Shown here: positions 57,231 to 64,000 of the stretch, piece after piece
Layout of the letters: the number at the start of each line of letters is the position of its first letter
Numbering within the stretch: position 1 is the first letter of the stretch
Assembly (NCBI GenBank): GCA_963921825.1
Contig: OY997594.1
Span: forward strand, 5,833,001 to 5,897,000
Direction of reading: 5' to 3'
Source of the DNA: Erodium maritimum
Lineage: Eukaryota > Streptophyta > Magnoliopsida > Geraniales > Geraniaceae
Length of the DNA: 64,000 bases
Position numbers and translations under genes: made by a program
The notes under the pieces: model-generated
Databases searched by the model: none
Told to the model about the DNA's origin: nothing
What the model saw: the letters and a program-made list of their open reading frames with translations, nothing else

Positions 57231-60200
57231 GTAACAACCCCTTTGTTGAAATTCATGGCTGAGTTGGTGCTGAACAAATCCCAACGGTTGATCTTTGATA
57301 CATCATCTCCTAATGGTATATTGCTTTTCCGCGAAGTCAGCAAATTGACTGTTTCATATGGAGCAAGAGTTTTGTCTTTTCCCGATCGAGCAAATATGTA
57401 TGCCTTCAAATACAAGGGAATATGGATTTGTTGGAGTATGCTTACAAGAGGTATTCATTTAATCTCTCTAAACATATAGTCTCTCTCTCTCTCTCTCTCA
57501 GCACAGTTTCTTGCGTTATTTTGTCTTCTTTTTTTTATCAACAATTGTTGAAGTGTATTGAGATTTGGTCTCAAGACCATCCCTTATGTAGAAGGGAGGT
57601 CTATTTTTGCCACTTGATCCAACAAGAGTTGGTGAGAGATCAAAGAGGCCCAACCAAAGTTGAGGAGAAATAAGGCTTTAGAGATACCGCTGCCGGGACT
57701 TGAAGCCTGGTCTCATGTTATTACCACTTTTAATTTTATGAATGTTGACCATGCTGTTATGTTATTAAGAATTCAGTAATTTGAACTTTGGATGATCTCA
57801 TTTTATTCTCACCTTTGTGGTTCATTTTGTTACTTAACAGCACTTTCTGGACACTATGTGAACTATGGTGTGTTTGAACTTTATGGTGACAGAGCTCTCA
57901 TTGATGCTCTTGACATAGCTATGAAGATGGCAATGTCAATTCCTTTGGCTGATTTACTGGCATATCCAAAGGTACAATATCTGATTTACTAAATCAGTGT
58001 TTTTTGTTCATCTTTTTAGGAGAGGGTTGGGAATGTCATGTGATTTCCAGTCATTCAATTTCTAAATTTCTGTATCTCACCTGTTTGTTTCACTAATTTT
58101 CCTCCACTTTGTGATGAATGTGAATTTATATTATTTCATCCCAAACCTCTTTTAGACACTTACCGGATGATATAAATTCACTTTTAGTATAATGTTTCAA
58201 AATAGCACCTTTACCATCGATTTTGTTCCAATTTAGTATCCTAATTCCTAGTATCAATTTTATTCTAATTTGGTACACAGTTTAGATTGCTAAACCTTTT
58301 AACCCCCGATTGGATTCTCTCTCTGTTAGTATGTTGATTCTAGTTGAGAATATTTAAACAGTGATGGGTTTGGCACCCCTGCCTGGTACCCTCCCCCATG
58401 ACCATTCCTCACCTGGATAGAGAGGTTGAGAGTAAGATCTGCTCACTATAATTGAGAAGTATACATTTGGGTTACTATAAGATATTTCATATTACACTGA
58501 ACACTCATATATTATATACCCGGATTTGGATCACGTTATGGGATATGTTGTTGTAGCATTCTTTGAAGAGAACGCAATATCTCGTGTAGCATTCATTAGA
58601 GAGAACGCAAGATCTCTTGATAAACCTATTGGCTTTGTTTGATAATTTTCTCCATATATGATTGATCTCTAGCACTAAACAAAAACATAAATAGACGCAG
58701 CTTTTCTAAACTAATAATATGATAGGAAAACCTAAATTAACCAAATCGAAGTTAATCCAATTAAGACTCTTAACATCATCTCTCGTGGAACTTTTGTCAT
58801 TACTTTCTGAAAGAAAATTATTTTTCTCAGCTCACAAAAGCATACTTCGCATTGTTGGTGGTATTGTTTAAAGACCATTTAAGTTCCATTCTGAATATGG
58901 ACCAAAGCTGCTTTATGTTTGTTGCTGAATCGCTTGAAGCTGGCCTTAAACAATCAAATGTAGATATCTCAGCTCAGGTGTGTATAATTTTCGCACTTCA
59001 CCGTTGCTCTTCGTCTGCTGGTTTTTGTAGATGAGCTAGCTATTTGGAAGTATTCTGATTATGTCATTTATATTTGGTAGGGTAAATTACGTTGACATAC
59101 CCCGTATTATATGCGTTTAACGGATAAATATCCCAAAGTTATTTCGTAACGAAAACATACCTCGAACTAACACTTAGTAACAACATCCCCCTTCCATGCA
59201 TTTTTAGGGTTAGATTTAGGTTTGGAGAGAGATTTAGGGTTGGATTTAGAGTTGAAGTTGGTTTTAGGATTGTAACACTACGGATAGTTTCGAAATTTCT
59301 GAAAAAACAGACAATAAATTGACGGAAAAATGGATGAAATGGGGGATGTTGTTACTAAGTGTTAGTTCGGGGTATGTTTTCGTTACGAAATAACTTTGGG
59401 GTATTTATCCGTTAAACGCGGATAGTACGGGGTATGTCAACGTAATTTACCCTATTTGATAATTGCTTACTTTAATTAATACAATAATTTATATATATGG
59501 CAGTGTGCTGGTGTTGTGGGTTGTTTGGCAACTCATTATTTCAACCAAATAACGGATGTAGAATCTATCACTTCAGCAGCTGCTCTCAATCTTGCTCAGT
59601 GCATTGCGAATCTCCCTGATTTATTTCCAAAAGTAAGGTGGCTGCATATTTTCAGCTAAGAATTTGTTGTCACCATATATCGATTAAAGCATCATATCGG
59701 CATCCAAATTTTCAGGATTTTCTTGCATAGGTGGAGAAGTTTTTGCAAGTATTGAGATAATAAAAGTGTTTTTTTTTTGCTGGTAATTTTATTTTAAATT
59801 TCATTAAATGGTTCAGATAACTATTAGATATTGAACTTCTAAGTTTAAGTGTGAATGCAGTTCTCTCACATTCCTATGCTGAATTGTTCCTGGTAAAATG
59901 TACACTGATGTTGTGCTTATATCAATTGGAAGAAGGTTTTGGTGTGATTTTCAAAAACTAATCTCATTCAAGTTAACCAAAATAGGCAGTTTTTAGTATT
60001 ATTTTTGGTCATTCTATTCCAATCCTATTTTCCCCTCTTAGTATAATTCTCTTGTGACTACTAAATCTTTGTTGCATTAAGCCTGTTACCTGGACTGGTG
60101 TAGACATTTTGCTTCTTTTTCAGATGTTGGAATCTCTCTTTGAGATTGTTTTGTTCGAAGGTTCTGTCAGCCTGTGGGATGTAAGCAGGCCAATACTTAG

Positions 60201-61394
60201 CTTGATACTCATTAATGAAGAGGTAATATACTATTTTTCCTTTTTGTGCATTATGTTTGATTACTATTTCTCAGTCATGTTCCCTAAGCTATACCCAGTT
60301 CTTTATTGAATTTTTATGAACAAAAGTGATAATCTAATATATTATATATACTTCAAACATTAATGCTTGAACTAGTACAAACTAACAAGCAATCAACTAA
60401 GCATGAACGATCTTAACACTACACATCACATGTGTTTATGTAATCGCCGGATGCAGAGAGAGGTCTTTGAGTTCGTCGGGATCAAATCTTTTACAGGCCT
60501 CCGGAACCATCATGTCGCATAAAGATTTTTTTTCTTCACCTAGCATTCTAGAGCTTGTTAGATGTGTACATGTGAGTATACAACATGGAAAAAGAATGTT
60601 GAAATAAGAATCTACGAGTTAATGTTAATCATCTTGGAGTTTGGTAAACCTCGACAATACTGTTGCTTACCTTGAAATTGGAACTAAGTTGCGGTTTGAT
60701 GGCAAAAATAAGGAATAATCTTACACATTCTGTTAGTTGCACCCTTAGCCTCCCTAATATTAGTATGGTCTTTTTTATCCCTGTGAGTGTGCGCGCGAAG
60801 GTGATAGTGTATCCTGATTTTGCCATTTCAAGGACACTGTAAGCGTGCATCAACTATTTATTTGTGTATCATAGGTAGTTAGATTTTTAAGTTGTATCCT
60901 AGAGTTGATTTTTATGGTGATTGCATGATTTCCTGCAGATGTTCATGAGTATAAAAAGCTCAAATGTTGGCTTCACATGTAAGTCCATTACTCTCACTTA
61001 GTCATCGTTTTTTATTTTTTAGTTGCTGCTTGTATATAGAGAACCAAGAGCAATGTGATCGGATGTTGTTACTCGAGAATACTGAACTTGCATGCTTCCC
61101 TGATGTTTATCCTTTTTTGAATTGCAGTTACGAGACCAACAGCCAGAACTTTCCCGGTGTTTTGACAGACGCATGGTAAACATAAGTCCAAGCTTAAATG
61201 CGGAGAATATAGACAAGTTCATACAAAACCTGTCAAGATTCAGGAATGAGTTCCATGCAAGATGCCTTGCGACTTCTTTCGGCAGAATAACTAGTTTTTT
61301 TTCCTTCTCCTTTTCTTTTGAGCAAAAGGAGTTCATGTTTATAAAACACTGCCAAACATTCTACAACTCAAAGAAGAGCGAGAAAAGGCCTTAA
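57231..61394 (+). CDS. XPO7: Exportin-7-like, exons 22-28, C-terminal part
   Basis: Exons: 57231-57450, 57841-57971, 58831-58977, 59504-59632, 60124-60222, 60939-60978 and 61128-61394. Exon 22 ([20 protein letters not shown], then [15 protein letters not shown]) follows exon 21 in frame across the 5.5-kb intron with the Gypsy insert. Exons 23-26 join cleanly ([31 protein letters not shown]). Exon 27 is 40 bases, so one base is left over before exon 28, which is only coding in phase 0 ([20 protein letters not shown] and [14 protein letters not shown]). Past the expected end, exon 28 runs on through a Phe/Ser-rich stretch to TAA at 61392-61394, so the native stop seems lost. Exon 27 is the least certain exon. 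Confidence 0.75.
57481..57500. repeat. CT microsatellite, intron 22
   Basis: A (CT)n run of about 20 bases ends at CAG, within the intron just past exon 22. Confidence 0.85.
59080..59452. mobile_element. Long-TIR MITE, intron 24
   Basis: The left end GGGTAAATTACGTTGACATA and the inverted right end match over about 120 bp (ATCCGTTAAACG and GTTATTTCGTAACGAAAACA on one arm). TATTTGGT (59071-59078) and TATTTGAT (59453-59460) flank it. The centre (59190-59270) repeats TTTAGGGTT and TTTAGG-like motifs. An 8-bp duplication would fit hAT or Mutator types; the superfamily is open. Confidence 0.8.
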
Positions 61395-61442
61395 TGCTTC
61401 ATAGTCTGACCTATTAGTTACTAGAAACCATAACAAAAAAAG

Positions 61443-61600
61443 TAGAGAAGAAAGAATATGTAGAATGCCAACAAAGAGAAGAAAGAATATGTAGAATGCC
61501 AACAAAAAGAAAAAGAAGCATATAATTGGTGTACTATATATTTTTCAATGAAGAAACATAATTGGTATACTGTGTACTTTTCAATGAATAGTATAACTAA
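61443..61600. repeat. Two short tandem duplications downstream of the gene
   Basis: AGAGAAGAAAGAATATGTAG with ATGCCAACA occurs twice (61444 and 61475), a 31-bp step. It is followed by CATAATTGGTGTACT and a close copy about 38 bp later. Confidence 0.75.
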
Positions 61601-61639
61601 CAAAACATTCCCTAGTATTTCGGTTTTGTAAGTTGTCAT

Positions 61640-62600
61640 CTTTTTTTATATTTGTAAAAGACTTCTTTTTTGTTATTTGTGAAAGGGCGAACGATGGATT
61701 GTGTTAACAATGAAGCTTTACAAGTAGGACTAAAAAGTCATGCGAACAGAATAAGTCTGAGTCTCCAGTAGGACATCCGTCGCTCTTGAACCCGTAGGAA
61801 TAGCCTAGTTTGCATCCTAGACAACGATTAGTATCCCTATGATCTACCCGATAATGAAAATTAAGCGAAAACAAAATAGCAGACTAAAATCCAACTCAAA
61901 ACAGAAACTAAAACTGAATCAAAATGCATCAAACTAAAATAGGAAAAACGAGTTGCTTCCTTGCTTCTCCCGGGACGACCAAGTAACGTCGGTCCCGGGT
62001 CATAGGGGGTAGGCCACCAGGTTTTGACCACCCCATCACGAGGTCCGATCATGGGTCCTGGCGAGGTTGTGTGGCAGCCTTCGCATGTTGATCATCGTTG
62101 TCCTCCTCTTCCATAATTTCGTCTTCATCGTCCGGTTCGTCCTCGAGGGATATCACACCCACGTGCAGGTGAATCACTACCCCACTCCTAGGGACGATTG
62201 GTGCATGCAGTCTTGGAGGTCTCACTTTTGGAGCCGACTAGAGGTGCAGAGACGAAACCCTAGAACCACAGGACACTTGCAATTGTAGCCAAACCGGTTT
62301 CCAATCGCGTGGTTGCTGCAGGTCTTGTGTTGTCCTCAGGGTAGAAACCGATCGCACATATAGTGATCGGGGAGGCTTCGGGGCCCCTTGGTGTTGTTCG
62401 GTATTTGGATGTACCAAATCTCGAGCAACCCGAGCAGGAGAGACCATTGCAGACATAACTACGATAGCTGTAGTGGGAGAAGGAGGAACGAAAGAACCTC
62501 CTGTAAACACAACCGTGTGGACGGTGGAGGAAAAAAAAACTTGGCCATGATGATTGCGGAAGGAGGGAGAGATGACAAAAACCCTAGAGTCTCTTAGACT
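61640..62600. other. Unassigned; possible 5' part of a minus-strand element
   Basis: On the minus strand a leader-like sequence with CTAGGGTTTTTGTCATCTCT precedes an ATG near 62549 and GC-richer, coding-like sequence. The frames are short (62510-62238 is the longest) and no domain is recognisable. CCCGGGACCGACGTTACTTGG (about 61980 inverted) and the acidic stretch near 62110 suggest a broken coding region, perhaps of a retroelement. Confidence 0.3.
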
Positions 62601-63150
62601 AGTTTTTCCTAAAACTACAAAAATGCGACTTAAACTTACATTTGTTGTATTGTGTAATTTATCTTCCTTAATCTCCTTCTTTGTACGTTCATAGTGGAAA
62701 AGGAGATGGAAATTCTAGATTTTTCTCTTTCTACCTAAATATTTAAAGGACAAAATCGTTATTTTGAAACATTTTTTTACCATCATTAAAGAAAGGACTT
62801 TGCAGAATGTGAATATCTTGGTACTTTTATTTTTATCCAATTATCCTAATTATAAATACTATTAAAAACATATCCCCTGAGGTGTGGAATCTGATCATAC
62901 ATGTTATTGTTATTGAGGTTGAAATTATCTCCTGACAAGCATGGTATCTGAAATTTTGAACATATAAGAATTTGGGTTTAGGAGAAATCAATAAATTAGT
63001 GTCCCTACTACTGAAACTATCTAATTAGGGATGCAAGTGGACGTCATATATTTAGTATTTGAATATCACTAATCAAAAAGATCCTTACATGATTTATCAC
63101 ATAATGTTCGCTCTACATGAACATTTCACAGATATATTAACAAAGCTACA
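62601..63150 (+). other. AT-rich flank with possible Copia RNase H remnant
   Basis: Mostly AT-rich with no gene. At 63110-63150 the plus strand encodes ALHEHFTDILTKL, which resembles the conserved C-terminal end of Copia RNase H (a D-I-x-T-K motif). The solo LTR at 63151 interrupts it. The match is short and could be chance. Confidence 0.35.
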
Positions 63151-63910
63151 TGTGACGACCCGGCAGCGCTTCACTCGCTTACTCGGCTTCACTCGTTTAC
63201 TCGGCTTTCGTCCGGCACTTGGACTCAGTAACCTCGCCTCGACTCGTCCAAGATCTGCCTTAACCTCGCAACATAAAGTTAATAAACAAACACGACACGA
63301 GAATTATAACGAACGAACAAAGGAACGGAATTGATTGGAAATACTGATAGTATTCAAAGTGTTGAATTACTACAAACCGTTGATTCTAATACATGAATTT
63401 CTCTGTACCTAACTACCTCTATTTATAGTACACAACTTCACAAATTTTAACAACTAAGTTAACGAGTCTTGTGAGAGAAGGAGCCGTCAATCAGTCTTCA
63501 ACTTGCCATTCATTTAATGATCTTTTCAGAAGCAATCTTCATGTTGTAGCCGTGTACTTGTGCTCCATACCTCCTTGAACTAGCATTAATTGTCATCAAA
63601 AGAGGTGATCCTTCGTGGAGAAGGAACTTGGACCGTGTGCTCCACAAGCATGGAAATGTGCTTTCCATGTGTATTGGTATGTTGTCCACGAGCTAAGGAG
63701 TGGCTTCCATAGGTTTGATTCGTTTGAATGATCATATCCACTGGCCTCCATGTGTGTACCATGGTCACCACTTTCCACATAGGATAGAAATATCAATCAA
63801 GGTATCAAATCTTGAGTTTAAGCCAAAAACGTCATACTATAGCATGTACCGTCATACGTACGCGCAGGCGTGCGCGAGCCAAAATCTGATGAACGTGTCG
63901 GGGCGTGACA
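63151..63910 (-). mobile_element. Probable solo LTR (760 bp)
   Basis: It starts TGTGACGACCCGGC and ends CGGGGCGTGACA, so it has TG...CA ends with imperfect inversion. TACA lies on both sides (63147-63150 and 63911-63914). CTATAAATAGAG on the minus strand (about 63416-63427) is a good TATA box and suggests the LTR points left. No partner LTR or internal region is in the window. A 4-bp duplication is shorter than the usual 5, so one base may have changed. Confidence 0.6.
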
Positions 63911-64000
63911 TACACGATGAAATTCTTTTTGGTAGTGAAAACCACGGCAGAATCAGTAATCCTGTATGTTAAATAAAGCAGATGCAAATTAAAATATATC

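Larger units (their letters stand above)
41221..61394 (+). pseudogene. XPO7: Exportin-7-like gene, about 28 exons, two frame breaks
   Basis: This is the only host gene in the window. Exportin-7 (RanBP16) is an importin-beta family receptor of HEAT/ARM helices that carries cargo through nuclear pores with Ran-GTP. The ATG at 41221 is fixed by an in-frame TAA directly upstream. Nearly every exon ends at a GT donor and starts after an AG, with phases that join. The order of exons follows the known plant protein from the N-terminus to near the C-terminus, about 1,050 residues. Two places fail. Exon 13 (49145-49259) is 7 bases short of the length needed and shifts frame. Exon 27 (60939-60978) leaves one base that exon 28 cannot use. 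This may be a pseudogene, a damaged allele or assembly error. Introns hold two MITEs, a TRIM-like element and a Gypsy element. Confidence 0.8.

Overview
The window looks like nuclear DNA of a flowering plant, probably a eudicot. It holds one spread-out host gene with plant-type GT-AG introns, set in a dense and partly nested field of plant transposable elements of at least seven kinds. No prokaryotic operon, CRISPR array, rRNA or tRNA gene was seen.

Left part (1-16.7 kb): two small tandem arrays (58 and about 56 bp units), then a MuDR-type transposase N-terminus on the minus strand (2223-2936) and a long-TIR Mutator-like foldback element (4246-5542). Next come a deleted PIF/Harbinger element (6075-7003) and a near-complete L1-type LINE on the minus strand (7445-13074, with a 15-bp target duplication). 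A Mutator-type MITE with a hAT-type element inside it (13546-14479) follows, and then a longer PIF/Harbinger element with a broken DDE transposase (14612-16695).

Middle part (16.7-39.5 kb) is a nest. A second, different PIF/Harbinger element (16699-38653) abuts the first and shares one TTA with it. It carries only the SANT/trihelix-like ORF1 protein. That ORF is split by an Athila-type Ty3/Gypsy element (17534-28801) and by a Ty1/Copia element in the opposite orientation (29380-37840). Both retroelements have identical or almost identical LTRs but damaged coding regions. A non-autonomous Mutator-like element with a GC-rich 61-bp repeat (38683-39487) follows.

Right part (39.5-61.4 kb) is an exportin-7 (RanBP16-type) nuclear transport receptor gene on the plus strand, about 28 exons from 41221 to 61394. 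Its introns hold two MITEs, a TRIM-like element (intron 11) and a 5-kb chromodomain Gypsy element (intron 21). Both retroelements are antisense to the gene. Exon 13 and the exon 27/28 junction break the reading frame, so this copy looks damaged or carries assembly errors. The last 2.6 kb hold unassigned sequence, a possible Copia fragment and a probable solo LTR (63151-63910).

The genes do not form a pathway. The coherent stories are the layered transposition history, the split of a two-protein Harbinger system over two adjacent elements, and the host transport gene that absorbed insertions in its introns. All family assignments come from reading motifs and ends by eye; no database search was run.
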